DNA from: Sequoia sempervirens
Lineage: Eukaryota; Streptophyta; Pinopsida; Cupressales; Cupressaceae
NCBI GenBank assembly: GCA_007258455.2
Contig: VDFB02275597.1
Location: forward strand, 30,656 to 94,655
DNA: 64,000 nt
Reading direction: 5' to 3'
The first letter of the stretch is position 1; each line of letters opens with the position of its first letter. A model generated the notes under the pieces. It saw only the letters and a program-made list of their open reading frames with translations, had not been told where the DNA came from and searched no databases. The translations under genes and the position numbers were made by a program. This document shows positions 12,775-23,932 of the stretch, one piece after another.

Positions 12775-12794
12775 TTTTGGTGAACCCGACGTGA
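12775..12794 (+). other. Primer-binding site of Gypsy element 2
   Basis: TTTTGGTGAACCCGACGTG abuts the LTR end. The same motif, slightly varied, follows the LTRs at 14296, 33009 and 52174, so all four elements probably prime from the same tRNA. I cannot name the tRNA from sequence alone. Confidence 0.7.
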
Positions 12795-13075
12795 AGAGGG
12801 TATTTTTTTGAAAAACTGGGAATTTATTTACCCCAACTTGGTGGGGTCATAACTTTTGACTCGGTGCTCGGAATTCAAAATTGTTTACATTGTTGGAAAG
12901 GTCTCCAAGAGGACTAATTCAGCCCCTAAAATATTGTACCTTCAACAACCAAATTTTAGGGACCAAGGCAAGTTTCAACCCCAAATTATGCTCTGAAGAC
13001 CTCTAAAAATGCAAATTACTAGAACCTCAAAAATACTGAAAAAATCTAAAAATTTAGACCTTTGGTTTTTCTTAG

Positions 13076-14296
13076 TGTATAGGAACAAATTTGTACCCCT
13101 TATGAAAATTCCCTTTTTTCTCTTTCTCACTTTAGAAAACCAAATTCGAAGGTTAAATTTTGCATAAGCCCGCTACCTTTGTTCCACTTGGCAATTGTTT
13201 TGTGTGTCGGCAAAAGAATAATTGTCAGGGACACCTGCATGGTGTGTAGACATTCGCACGGCGTGCTTATGTCCTTGGCAGATTCCCATGTCTAGAGCCT
13301 GCAGAGGTGTTACACTTCCCATTAGAGGTTGACTTCTAATGCCCCCTTCGACAAGGTTTTCTTAGTGTATAGGAACGAATTTTAATCTTCTTCACAAGCT
13401 TAAGCATTCGATTCAACTCTCTACACACTTTCTCAAGCATTCTCTTAGCATTTATCACTCTCAAGCAGCACTTTGCGCTCCATAGCAACAACATCAACAC
13501 TCCATCAACTCTGTAGGGCAAATGTGGAACCAACACCATTACAGTAGGGGCTTGAGTCCTCTCATTTTTCCCCCATTAGCTAGTGAGCTCTTGGTGGAGA
13601 TGGTAAGCTTTCTACTCTCCTCTACGATTTGGTTGGGTAGCATAACACTATTTTGTAGTGCTTTTGTGTTCTTTACTTCATTTCGTTCTTTATCATATAT
13701 TTCTCCATTGTTGTAAACTTGGTTGTCTATGGAGGTGGAAACATCAAAACGAAGGCAAACCCCTATACAACCACCCAACAATTTTCCTCTTTATTGTGTG
13801 TAGGTGGACGTGCTTCTTGGAGCCAGCTGGTGAAAAAGCTCTTTTGTGAGATCATTTTTGTCACCCTAGCTTTAATCTACTTACTTTATCGTATTCGTCT
13901 ATACATTTCTTATTTCATAGTGTTATTTTGTTCTCCTAAAAACCATTAGCTAGGCTGTTAGTCTATTTTCTAGTGTTCAACCTTGTCTTTTTAGTCCTTC
14001 GATCACATGGATGCTAGCGAACCTGAGAGACACCAACGCGTCGTGTTGTCGTCTCGGAACCACGCTTTCATCCTCAGATAGAGAGCTACTTGAGGCATAG
14101 TGTTGAACCCAAAAATGGCTCGCTAGCCCCATTCTAAGTTTCAATTATGCAGAGTGATCAAAGGACCTTATAGTCCTCATCATTCTCGTCCTACATTTCA
14201 TAACACCCCTTTAAGTTGAGGTAAGTTAGGGAAGCCTTTTGCTCTTGTCTCTCTGTGACCTGGGGCCTTGAACGTGGCTGGTCCCCCTCTCTTACA
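13076..14296 (+). repeat. Left LTR of Gypsy element 3
   Basis: 1221 bases. Compared with the right LTR it lacks about 100 bases near 13350 and carries there a second copy of its own start plus flank (TTTTCTTAGTGTATAGGAAC). The hairpin block near 13731 is also shortened. Confidence 0.85.
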
Positions 14297-14699
14297 TTTT
14301 TGGTGAACCTGACGTGAACCATTTTGGTTCCGTTTTGCAATACTGAAAGTTCCTTTCCTCATATTCTAGGAGTGTTGTAGGTGTGAGTGTTGTGAGGCTT
14401 TCACCTTGTAACCCAACCTATGACCCCTAATTGGCATAGTTGGAAGGTTCAGAAGGTGTTGCATAATGAAACCTTAATTGGGTCACCATCTTATCCTTTA
14501 ACCTTTAGGGACTCTATGAAAGTATGGTCCAGTGTGCATAATGGTCTCTTTCCTGCATCAACCTATCCCCTATGCACAGCCTATGGACAGTGGTACTAGT
14601 ATAACCTTCACTTCACAAGACCTATCGATGGGTTTTAATAGGGAACCATCTCCTCTCTACATTCTTGCGTGAATCAATAGAAACATTGTAGCAGGTGTC

Positions 14700-15131
14700 C
14701 TCATTGATTCGACATCTCAAGTGAATATTATAACTGAGGAGATCATGCTAATCAACTTTTTGCATAAAGATGGGTACGATGAGCCTGTGAGCACCATCTG
14801 CATGCATGATGGACTTTCTATGCCCCCTTTGGGTAGTATTGTCCTATTGGTCTTGGTTGGGCCTAAATCCATGAAGCTTTTGTTTGACATAATCCCTGGG
14901 TCTAAACTCTTTAGAGTGAAGTTGGATATCCCTTGGTTAGTAGCTATGAATGTTGCACCCTCGGTCATGCATAAATGTTTAAAATTTATCCATGGGGGTT
15001 TTGTGCATGTGATTCATGACACCGGTTATAAACCATCGGTTGCTCGTGGTAGCCACTCTTTGGATTACTCTTGGCTTGCGCCCATTGGTCCTCTCCCACC
15101 TAGGGAGGACCTTCTGTATCAAACATATTAG
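14700..15131 (+). CDS. Gypsy protease-like ORF (degenerate active site)
   Basis: The frame reads LIDSTSQVNIITEE and then continues to a stop near 15131. Similarity to plant Gypsy retropepsin regions lies in the order of an aspartate motif (usually D-T/S-G, here D-S-T), a hydrophobic core (IVLLVLVG), and KLDIPWLVAMNVAPSVMHK with LKFIHGG. The equivalent in active elements is LLGRPWIH followed by a lysine-phenylalanine-isoleucine stretch. The ATG at 14721 is internal, so the true start is upstream or on a polyprotein. Loss of the D-T-G glycine suggests an inactive copy. Coding-like sequence continues in shifted frames to about 15700. Confidence 0.5.
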   Translation, partial: LIDSTSQVNIITEEIMLINFLHKDGYDEPVSTICMHDGLSMPPLGSIVLLVLVGPKSMKLLFDIIPGSKLFRVKLDIPWLVAMNVAPSVMHKCLKFIHGGFVHVIHDTGYKPSVARGSHSLDYSWLAPIGPLPPREDLLYQTY

Positions 15132-15788
15132 AAACATAAGAAAGGGTGCTTGACGTCGAGAGTGAGATACCCTCTGTCGCCATATGTTGTTTCACATAGG
15201 ACTTATCTAAAAGCTAACAGTGATGCCGCCAAGGCACGTAGAAGGGAAAAAGAGAAGCGGTCTTGAGATTCTCCTTCCTCTTCCGTTGTTCATCCTTACG
15301 CTTCCTCTCGTCCCATTGAGGTGCCATCGTATTCCGTTCCATCTTTGCAAGAGAATCCTATGGTGCCCGCTTGGCAAAATCCCAAGCGTCTCGCATTTGA
15401 GCTTCATGTTTTTCCCATGGAGCCTAGGCTCATTCGGTATAATAGGAAGAAAGGTCCCCATGGGGAATTCTCTATGTTTTAGTCTCTATGGCCTCCTACC
15501 ACTCCTGCTCCCAAAGCAGTGAGTGGGAAGAGGCCCGCTATCAAGGCACTTGAGCTGAATCCCCTTGTTGTTTCTCAACTTGCTCCTCTTGCTTTTGTTT
15601 AGGAGTATGTTCCTCTGCCAGAAATGACTGAAGTGGACACTCCCATGGATGAGCAAGAGCCTTTTTTTCCTTCACAGTCTTCAGCCTCCAGTTTAAAGAG
15701 TTGTAGAAAATGCCTTGCACACAAGCGCAAGCATTGGTGAAAGGCTCTCATGGCCGAGTAGGCCGCCTTACAAAGGAAGGAAGAGGAG

Positions 15789-16550
15789 ATGACCGCCCCT
15801 GTATTAGGGCCTCCTGCCGTGTCCTCCTCTCTCCTTCACTTTTCTTTCATTCAAACCAACTTTGTATTGCTTTTGGCTTCCACTACGAGGAATGCACTTG
15901 ACCCTAAAAAGGTGCAAGTATTCATCGCTCCTTTGGTGGAGCTGCCTTTGTTGATGTCCCTCCCAGATGTCCAGTCATTTCCAAAACCCATAGATATGAT
16001 GAGAACCTTAGTCGTATCTATTGTGATCCTCTCCTCCTCCTCTTCCTCCACACCTCTTGCCTCTTTTGTGGGGAGTTCACCTCCTCCGACGAAGCAAAAG
16101 GTAGAGAGTGGTCCTTCCAGCAATGGAGGATGTAACAGGATCCCACCTTCTCCAAAAGGTGGTCATGTACTGACTTGTTTTATCCTAGTGACAAAACCAA
16201 TCCTGGATTCTTATGAGTTCATCACCACTCCTAACTCACTCAGTGAGCCTAGTGGTGAATCTCAGGCACAACCCTCCCCATTCATTGAGGTAAAACATTG
16301 CACTCATGTTAAGTGCATGTTTAACTCTCTGGACGAGGTTCTTGCCTTGTCAGTGATCTTTGAGAAGTCACTAACTTTAGCTCCACAAGAGCTCAATGGA
16401 GAGGACCTTGCAGAGCCCTCTTCCTTAGCCCTTATTGCAGGAAGGTCGAATGTTGCTCCTCTTAACATTCCACCACTGCAGGCTCATCCTCCTTCCCCCT
16501 ACAATGATATAGAGTGGGAAGTGGACGACCTCTTGGTTGATCAGTGTTAG
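15789..16550 (+). CDS. Unknown Gypsy-internal ORF, proline/serine-rich
   Basis: A 253-codon open frame ending at TAG in Gypsy element 3. It is low-complexity (SSSSSSTPLASFVGSSPPP) with an acidic C-terminus (DIEWEVDDLLVDQ). The frame upstream (15140-15780) is also protein-like but broken. I recognise no catalytic domain. The ATG chosen is simply the first in this open stretch; the real protein probably began upstream, fused to the protease-like segment. Confidence 0.4.
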   Translation: MTAPVLGPPAVSSSLLHFSFIQTNFVLLLASTTRNALDPKKVQVFIAPLVELPLLMSLPDVQSFPKPIDMMRTLVVSIVILSSSSSSTPLASFVGSSPPPTKQKVESGPSSNGGCNRIPPSPKGGHVLTCFILVTKPILDSYEFITTPNSLSEPSGESQAQPSPFIEVKHCTHVKCMFNSLDEVLALSVIFEKSLTLAPQELNGEDLAEPSSLALIAGRSNVAPLNIPPLQAHPPSPYNDIEWEVDDLLVDQC

Positions 16551-16895
16551 GGAGAGGCCTCTTCTTTATGTTTTGATTAGATGTGTGTGTGTGTGTTGTG
16601 ATTTGTTACCCCGTGACCGTGCTATGTGTGCCTGGATGACCCTTGTCACCCCTATTGGTGCTTGGATATAGGCATGGTTTTTGTGTAGTAAACCTTCTTC
16701 TATTTATATCATCATTCTTCCATGTTTGTGACTTGATTTTCAATAAATTGGGGATGATGCAAAGAGTTGGGGGAATTTAGACTTCCCTTCCATGTTGACC
16801 CAATTTTTTATTTTTACTTTGTCTTCTAGTGCATTCTTCACATGGTTTGATATAGTAGGGGGTTGATGACAGTTCATTTTATATACTATTACTGC

Positions 16896-16919
16896 ACACA
16901 CACACACATATATATATAT
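16896..16919. repeat. (CA)n(TA)n compound microsatellite
   Basis: Short CA run followed directly by a TA run inside Gypsy element 3; a TG run lies at about 16580. Confidence 0.85.
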
Positions 16920-17489
16920 GAACAGTTCTGACCCTGAAATATCAGGCTACCCCTGTGCCCTTTATTCGTAATGTCTCTTGTTTCCTTTTTATTTTATCTT
17001 TCTCTCTTCTTTGCTTGAGTTTTCCCTCTCATGTGTGACAACTCCACTTCTTCAACATTTTGATTTTCAAAAAATGCATTCATTATCAACAAATTTTTTC
17101 TTGGAAATCCTTATAAACATTCCTTTCGAAAAACAACATTTAGAATTAAGAATCCTTTTGAAAGAACTGGAGAATTTTCCCCCGAGGTGGGAGCAACTAT
17201 AACTTTCACCTCGTGTTGGGGCATTCTCTTCCTTTATGAGGTGATTCCTTGACGATGAATCGATTTGAGAAAGAAAACTCTTGCTCTTGAATAACATGTC
17301 CCTTGAGTGGACCCCTTCTTTACGTTGGGTTCCTAAGGGACCCCTTTGAAAATTTTCCAATTTGTTGATGGCTTGCGAGACTATTTACTTACTTGCCTGT
17401 ATGGTCGCTTTCTGGCATGTTCTATCTGTGGGAAAACATGTCGCTTCACAGGTGCACCTGTGAAGCTACTTTTTGACTTTACAAAGTCT

Positions 17490-17935
17490 GCCTTCCTTTG
17501 GTTTCCTCCCATGTGAGAGATCTTGGGGGATACCTCCCTACAAATCTACGGGCCTGTAGGGTGCTTCCTTTGATCTTCCTCGATGTGAGAGATCTTGGGG
17601 GTGGCTCCCCTACAAGTTTGTGGGTTTGTAGGTCACTTTCTTAGGTTTCCTTCATGTGAGAGATCTTGGAGGACACCTTCCCTGCAAGTCTGTAGGTTTG
17701 TAGGCTGCTTTCTTGGCTTCTTCCATGTGAGAGATCTTGGGGGATGCCTCCTTGCAAGTCTACGGGCCTGTAAGGTGCTTTTTTGGGTTTCCTTCATGCG
17801 AGAGATCTTGGAGGAAACCTTCCTTGCAGATTTGCAGGTTTGTAAGGCGCTTTCTTGGCTTCTTCCATGTGAGAGATCTTGGGGTTTGCCTCGTTGAAAA
17901 TCTACAGGCCTGTACGGCGCTTTCATTCTTCAGCT
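17490..17935 (+). repeat. 71-bp tandem array, six copies, 3' region of Gypsy element 3
   Basis: The motif GTGAGAGATCTTGG recurs at 17513, 17584, 17656, 17727, 17798 (first base pair varied) and 17869, giving steps of 71, 72, 71, 71 and 71 bases. Each unit also holds a CTACGGGCCTGTAGG-like core. The array sits between the last ORF and the purine tract, the place where Tat/Ogre-lineage elements are known to carry variable tandem repeats. Open frames across it are by-products, because 71 is not a multiple of 3. Confidence 0.9.
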
Positions 17936-18088
17936 TCATAGTTCTAGGGGGCTATGAAGTCCTTTGCTTGTCTTGCACTCTCGAGTTTTCTAGATCATGG
18001 TTTGCTTCCTCAACGGTTAAGGTATACATTTCTAACTCTACTACTTCTTCGACCTATTTTACTGAAGCACTCATCAGTATTTGTGCTC

Positions 18089-18105
18089 GCTAAAGTGGGG
18101 GAAAA
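18089..18105 (+). other. Polypurine tract of Gypsy element 3
   Basis: TAAAGTGGGGGAAAA ends directly at the right LTR; preceded by TGCTCGC, as in element 2. Confidence 0.8.
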
Positions 18106-19399
18106 TGTATAGGAGCGAATTTGCACCCCTTATGCAAATTCCCCTTTTTCCCTTCCTCACTTTAGAAAAAAAAAATTCAAAGGTTAAATTTTGCATAAGC
18201 CCGCTACCTTCATTCCACTTGGTAGTTGTTTTGTGTGTTGCAAAGGAATAACTGTCAGGGACGCCCGCGTGACGCGCCTACATCCCTAGCAGATTCCCTC
18301 ATCTGGAGCCTATAGAGGCATTACACTTCCCATTGGAGGTCAACTTGTAATGCCCCATTCGACTGACCGACTCAAATATGGTCATTTTATTTATTCTTCC
18401 TTCAAATTCACCCTTCCTTCATGCTTCTCATCTTCTTCACAAGTCTACACATCCTTCTAACAATCAGCTTAATCTTCTTCACAAGCTTAAGCATTCAATT
18501 CAACTCTCTACACACTTTCTCAAGCATTCTCTTAGCATTCATCACTCTCAAGTAGTACTTTACACTCCATAACAACAACATCAACACTCCATCAACTTCG
18601 TAGAGCAAGTGTGGAACCAACACCATTACAGCAGGGGCTTGAGCCCTCTCATTTTCTCCCCCATTATCTAGTGATCTCTTGGTGGAGGTGATAAGATTTC
18701 TACTCCTCTCCTCTACGATTTGGTTGGGTAGCATAACACTATTTTGTAGTGCTTTTGTGTTCTTTACTTCATTTCCTTATTTATCATATATTTCTCCATT
18801 GTTGCAAACTTGGCTATCCATGGAGGTGGGACACCAAAATGGGGGTTTGACTGAGGCAGACCCCTATACAACCACCTAAAAATTTTCCTCTTTATTATGT
18901 GTAGGTGGACGTGCTTCTTGGAGCTAGCTAGTGAATAAGCTCTTTTGTGAGATCATTTTTGTCATCCTAGCTTTAATATACTTACTTTATCATATTCATT
19001 TATACATTTCTTATTTCATAATGTTATTTTGTTCTCCTAAAAACTATTAGCTAGGTTGTTAGTCTATTTTCCAGTGTTCAACCTTGTCTTTTTAGTCCTA
19101 TGGTCGCATGGATGCCATCACACTTGAGAGACGCCAATGCACCACGTTGTTGTCCCAGAACTATGCTTTCGTCCTCAGGTAGAGAACTACCTAAGGCATA
19201 GTGTTGAACCTAAAAACTGACTCACCTAGCCCCATTCTGAGTTTTAGTTATGTGAAGTGATCAAAGGACCTTATAGTCCTCATCATTCCCATCTTGCATT
19301 TCCTAACACCCCTTTAAGCTAAGGTAAGTTAGGGTAGCCTTCCGCTCTTGGCTCTCTATGACCTGGGGCATTGAATGTGGTTGGTCCCCCTCTCTTACA
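18106..19399 (+). repeat. Right LTR of Gypsy element 3
   Basis: 1294 bases, TGTATAGG...CTCTTACA. It keeps the full block GGAGGTGGGACACC with the GGGGTTTG/CAGACCCC hairpin at about 18842-18866. Confidence 0.88.
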
Positions 19400-19506
19400 C
19401 TTAGTTTTGTCACCTCATAATGAATTTAGTATCTTATTTTATCATCTGAATATCTAATTATATTCAAAATGTTAATGGTGTTCCATTTCATGCATGTGAT
19501 GGTGAC

Positions 19507-20322
19507 TTGGCTTTGCCTATGTCACTCGGTATCTTTGATCCTTCTCATGAATTTCCTCTTGCTTCAAAGGATATTTTACTGCAAGAAGATGAAATCATTG
19601 ATACCTTCCTTAACATTACTCTACCTTCTACTCATTCCAATGCACTCTCTTCTAGAGATGATGCATTTGTGAATGATGAATCTCCTATTCCTTCCAATGC
19701 ACTCTCTTCTAGAGATGTTGCATTTGTGAATGATGAATCTCTTCTATATTCTAATGCACTCTCTTTTGGAGATGATGCATTCATGAATGATGAATCTCTC
19801 TTTCATTCCAATGCACTCTCTCCTAGAGACGTTGCATGTGTGAATGATGAATCTCATCTTTGTTCTAATGCAATCTCTTCCAGAGATGATGCATTAGTGA
19901 ATGATGAAGTCCCTTCCACATTTGATCCTCCTTGGATTGATGTTGAGAATATGTCTTCAAATAATTATTCTGCTAGTTGTGATGAGTTTGTAAATATAAT
20001 CTATGTCTTTGTTGCACCTCAAAGGCCTAAGAGACTAGACATTTATTTGACTCCTGCTAGTCCTTCTCCTAAAAGGATTTGTTCTATTAATAGTGATTCT
20101 ATTGATCTTTCTATGGCTCCCTCTTACAAAGCGGTAGCCCATACTTATGGGAATAGTATGAATAAACAACCAAGCCTTCCTCAAGCACCTAAACCTAAAA
20201 CTAAAGCACCTGGTGATCATGATATTGTCGAGCAACTTCAAGTTACTTTGACTAAGATCTCACTGTGGGACTTGCTTCAATCTGCTCTAGTTTACGAAGG
20301 TATGCTTCAGGAAGCCTTGTAA
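19507..20322 (+). CDS. Gypsy gag-like ORF with 19-residue repeats
   Basis: 271 open codons in Gypsy element 2, directly after the nested element 3. Residues 44-135 are five copies of a 19-residue unit (NALSSRDDAFVNDE plus a variable linker), encoded by 57-bp tandem repeats at 19639, 19696, 19753, 19810 and 19867. Downstream come PLTPASPSP-like and KPKTKAPGDHDIVEQL segments, the type of linker that precedes protease in Tat-lineage gag. The ATG may be internal, since element 3 inserted just upstream and separates this part from any N-terminal gag. Function is inferred from position. Confidence 0.55.
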   Translation: MALPMSLGIFDPSHEFPLASKDILLQEDEIIDTFLNITLPSTHSNALSSRDDAFVNDESPIPSNALSSRDVAFVNDESLLYSNALSFGDDAFMNDESLFHSNALSPRDVACVNDESHLCSNAISSRDDALVNDEVPSTFDPPWIDVENMSSNNYSASCDEFVNIIYVFVAPQRPKRLDIYLTPASPSPKRICSINSDSIDLSMAPSYKAVAHTYGNSMNKQPSLPQAPKPKTKAPGDHDIVEQLQVTLTKISLWDLLQSALVYEGMLQEAL

Positions 20323-20463
20323 AAGATCCTCTTTTCATCTTTTGCTAGGCCGACAGATGCTAATGCTTTGATCATAGCCTATATTCATGCGGATTCTCTA
20401 AATATCACATCCTATTTGCAAGAACTCCCACTTTCGAAAGTATAGAAGCAGGCAGATCCTCTA

Positions 20464-20810
20464 ATGATTATAGTCAACATTAATAACATTGGCATTAGAT
20501 GTACTCTCATCGATGTTGGTTCAACACTTAATGTATGTGGCGTTGATCTATTTCTGAAGATTAATATTGATGCATCTTCTCTTAATGCTTCTCCTGTTGA
20601 CATTCATGGGTTCAATAATGTCATTCGACAAGCCTTAGGTACGATAGTCTTGCCTTTGAGGTTGGGACCCATTACTATACCCACTCTAGTATATGTCATG
20701 TCAGAAAAGTTATAATACAACCTTCTTCTTGGTAGACCGTGGATTCATGCTATGGGTGCAATCCCGTCTACCTTGTATAAATCTATTAAGGTAACTTTCA
20801 ATAATTGAGT
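20464..20810 (+). pseudogene. Gypsy retropepsin-like protease (broken)
   Basis: The frame reads CTLIDVGSTLNVCGVDL, where active elements have D-G/T-S-A/G around the catalytic aspartate. It continues GTIVLPLRLGP and stops at 20713. After the TAA the same frame gives NLLLGRPWIHAMGAIPSTLY, the conserved second half of the plant Gypsy protease region. The stop makes this copy non-functional. Confidence 0.7.
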
Positions 20811-20838
20811 AGTTACAGTCAAGGCTGACCCTGAGGCT

Positions 20839-21170
20839 ATGCACTTATGTGAAATGGTAGCTGTTGGTCAAGTTTCAGTTGTGCCCACTCTTATTCCTTT
20901 AGTGTCTTCTAATGTGTCGATGTTTACTCTAGCAGTACCTACTACAAATGATACTCTTGAGATAGATGTCCCTAAAGACGATCCTTTTGAAGCAAGAAAT
21001 CCTAAGTTTGCTCCTTCTACCTCTTCTCAAGAAAATGCATGTCTTGGTGATGATTGGGTTTCTTCAGACTTTACATAATCCTTCAATGGAGAATATAAAG
21101 TCAACCTAATCCACTTAGACTTTCCGATAACTATTGATAATCAAGGTGAAGAAAGCTTGCAATATGAACT
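20839..21170 (+). pseudogene. Gypsy pro-pol linker region
   Basis: Open stretch from 20839 to TAA at 21076, then IHLDFPITIDNQGEESLQYEL in frame with the stop skipped. It leads to the insertion at about 21172. Its continuation appears to resume near 21955 (DDYSFVSRDSV). Confidence 0.45.
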
Positions 21171-21171
21171 T

Positions 21172-21945
21172 AAATGAATGAATGAAAATCTGAAATATGT
21201 AGATTAACCTTTTGCCTTAGTGTGAAGAAATAATGAGAGAGAGAGATAGAAAAAACCATAAGACATGCAACAACAGATTTACGTGGAGAAACCCTGAAGG
21301 GAAAAAACTCTACCGAAAGAGAGGCAAGTATATTACTGATAATCTCAAATATTACATGCAGCAATAGACTTCTCTTGTCATTCCCTATAAATCTAGTAGC
21401 ACCCTGTTACCCTGCAAAACTGAATTGAATAACTCTAGCTCAAGGCCCCAATTTATAGAGATTTGTGATGATGAAAACCACCATGGTTTCACCAAACAAT
21501 AGGCAACAATACCACCTAGAAAAACCCATGCCTCCCTCCTTGAAATGGTCAAAAATACCAAAAATAGCCTCTTACAAATGCTCTTACAACTGTCATAAGG
21601 CATCTTTCATGCATGAGCACCTGGGGTCCAAAAATAGAATATTTTGTCATAGGAATTTGTCATACTGTCATAGCATCTTATGACAACTATCATGCATGTC
21701 ATAGATGCTCTTACAACACCCTAGTTTGACCAAACAACCTTATTTTAGAAGATTCCAAGGTGGGACGCCTAGCTATCTTGTCCTTTTCCAAAAGGACAAA
21801 TGGTAATGGTAACACTGCATTTACATTGTCTCTTTCACCACTATTGGTCAAACAGTTTCACCTCTTATGGGTAAATGTACAAAAAACTTTAGGAGAATAA
21901 TAAATTAAAGGATTTACAAGGTTGATGACACCTAAATCCTAATAG
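21172..21945 (-). mobile_element. Probable solo LTR inserted in Gypsy element 2
   Basis: The segment interrupts the Gypsy linker frame. On the minus strand it has a TATA box (CTCTATAAAT at 21451-21460) and on the plus strand GATTTACGTGGAGAAACCC, a stretch typical of plant LTR leader sequence. Borders are estimates; I could not find a clear target duplication. Confidence 0.45.
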
Positions 21946-21954
21946 TAACATCAT

Positions 21955-22320
21955 CTACACCCACTATCAAAGATGATTATTCTTTTGTATCACGGGATAG
22001 TGTGAGCATAAATTGTAATATTCTTAGTGTTGATCCTCCTTCTGAGGAATATGATTACGCTTCTGCTAACGAGGATAATGTTGGAAGTCCTGTTAATAAG
22101 GATGATAGCGATCCCATAGAGGAGCATAATCCCCATTGTTGGAACAATGCTCTCTATGAAGATCCTCCTTCTTCTCAGTATTTGCAAACACATTATGGCC
22201 CCAGCTTTAAGCTTTCCTCTAAATATGGTTATGGGTGTAAAGGTTGTGGACGTAACGAACAAGGCATTCAGGTCCCTATAGAATTCACACCGCATAAGTG
22301 TAATTTGGGGCTTGGTTGAG
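21955..22320 (+). CDS. Gypsy G-patch-like region
   Basis: An open frame ends at TGA 22317-22319. It contains YDYASANEDNVGSPVNKDD and, at the end, LSSKYGYGCKGCGRNEQG then PHKCNLGLG, a degenerate G-patch as found after protease in Tat/Ogre-type Gypsy elements. The glycine spacing is partly lost (GYGCKGCGRNEQG, against the usual G-x-G-L-G-x-N-x-Q-G). After the stop, decayed sequence at 22520-22660 includes HSTSECKALKDKI, a zinc-knuckle-like relic. Confidence 0.5.
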
Positions 22321-23039
22321 TGACATGAATTCTTCTCAACCTCGTTCTGTTGAAAAGATTCATCCTCCATTGTCTTCTATCTTTGTGTCTTCTTCTTGTC
22401 AGCAGTCAAACTTTTCTCCACAAGAGAAAGGGTTGCTTTCTGCTCCTCATCCTTTGTCTAAGCAAGAGCATATTTTATTGCGGATTCTAAAACCCACTTA
22501 ATTACTCTTCCTTCTCCCACAAGCAAGAAATCTCATAAACATGATAAAGAAAAACATTCTTTCATTGCATACCATTGAGTGCTTGGCCATTCCACTAGTG
22601 AATGTAAGGCCTTGAAGGATAAAATATAATAACTTTGTGATTTAGGTGCCATCATTTCTTTATTTGTTGATGCACCTACCTCTTTTTCAAATGACAAGTG
22701 ATATTGAGGTTTGCCTCTATCCTGTATGTTCTAAGTATCTTGCATGGTTCTCCTCCCTTGTATGTTGGGTGCAGTGATAACTTGTTTTGAAGATGAGTCT
22801 CCCTCTAGTGGACACCTTTCTCTTTTGAAAGGTTCCTGAGGGGCCCCCTTTGAACAATTTTATCTCGAATGAATTCATTGGCCTCTAGCTTGGTGGCAGC
22901 CTGACTAGACCTGTCTTTTCTATGACTATCTTGCAACACAGCTTGTGGTAGCCATAGTCTTCTCTGATCAATCTTGCTTTGCAGGACTGAGAACCTATAA
23001 AGCTCCTTTACATCAAGATTTCCTAACATGTTTTATTTG

Positions 23040-23330
23040 CAGATTAACATGTCGCTTTGTAGGTCTACAAGCTTGTAAGGCTCTTACTTTATTAGGTTTC
23101 CCTCATGAGAGAGAACTTGGGGGACGCCTCCTTGCAGTTCTGCGGGCCTATAAAGTGCTTACTTTATTGGGTTTCCTTCATGTGAGAGATCTTGGGGGAC
23201 ACATCCTTATAGGTTTGTGGGCCTGTATGGTGCTTGCTTCACAAGGCTTACTTCATGTGAGAGATCTTGGGGTTTGCCTCCTTGCAGGTCTATGGCCCTG
23301 TGAGACGCTTTCATCCTACAAGATTTGTCC
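23040..23330 (+). repeat. 75-bp tandem array, 3' region of Gypsy element 2
   Basis: Units aligned on GAGAGATCTTGGGG start near 23107, 23182 and 23257 (steps of 75 bases), with a degenerate earlier one. The unit is clearly related to the 71-bp unit of element 3 (same CATGTGAGAGATCTTGG and CTCCTTGCAGGTCT core) but differs in length. Confidence 0.8.
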
Positions 23331-23915
23331 ATTGTTGGTCTGAGGGCCTTTGGTGTACTTTGTGTAACTTTGTAGTCCTGCGAAGCTATGGAGTCCTTTT
23401 TGTTTGAACCTCCTCAGGAGAGAGTACTTGTGGAGCCGTCTCTCTTGGAATTTTCACTCCTCCTTGCTCTCTTATGAGCCTTTTCGCTCCTATTCTCTTT
23501 TCTCTTCTCTTCCCAATTGTATATACTGGATTGAAGATCTACATCTTCTTCATCCCGAGTATATGCCCTTCCTCTCTTAGTTTTATAATTCTTCTAGGTG
23601 TGTTATTTCTTAATTTGGGGACAACACATGGTACTGAGACAACCTTTTACATTGAGGTCTCTTTCACTTTGCTGGCTCAAAACTTGCTAGTTAGTTAGGT
23701 GCATGTGTATATGTGTTTTTGTGTGCTAACTTTGTTGTCTTGTGTAGGTCTTCCTTGTCTAATGTGTTTGTTGCACAGGTCTTCAGCTTGGGGGTATGCT
23801 TCCTTGGTTCAGAGAGTTGTCTGCTTTTCTCTATAGTATCCTTTTAGCATCATTATGTTATTTATGTTTAGTAGATTTCCTTTAGCGTGCATATTATTGT
23901 AGATTCATATGCTCG

Positions 23916-23932
23916 CTAAAGTGGGGGCAAAA
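23916..23932 (+). other. Polypurine tract of Gypsy element 2
   Basis: CTAAAGTGGGGGCAAAA abuts the right LTR. Confidence 0.8.

Larger units (their letters stand above)
13076..19399 (+). mobile_element. Ty3/Gypsy LTR retrotransposon 3, nested in Gypsy element 2, with CTTAG target duplication
   Basis: LTRs 13076-14296 and 18106-19399 start TGTATAGGA and end CTCTTACA. The element is bounded by a perfect CTTAG duplication (13071-13075 and 19400-19404). Primer site TTTTTGGTGAACCTGACGTG follows the left LTR. The tract AAAGTGGGGGAAAA precedes the right one. LTR ends, primer site and purine tract closely resemble those of element 2, so they belong to one lineage. The internal region (3.8 kb) contains a protease-like ORF, a proline/serine-rich ORF and a six-copy 71-bp array. 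No polymerase domains are visible. Confidence 0.9.

Noticed and set aside
15207..15522. Open frames of 84-100 codons on both strands
   Set aside because: Shadow frames of the broken Gypsy ORF running from 14700 to 16550.
17595..18093. Open frames of 97-118 codons on both strands
   Set aside because: They read through the 71-bp array, whose length is not a multiple of three, so each frame reads the unit differently; no conserved protein.
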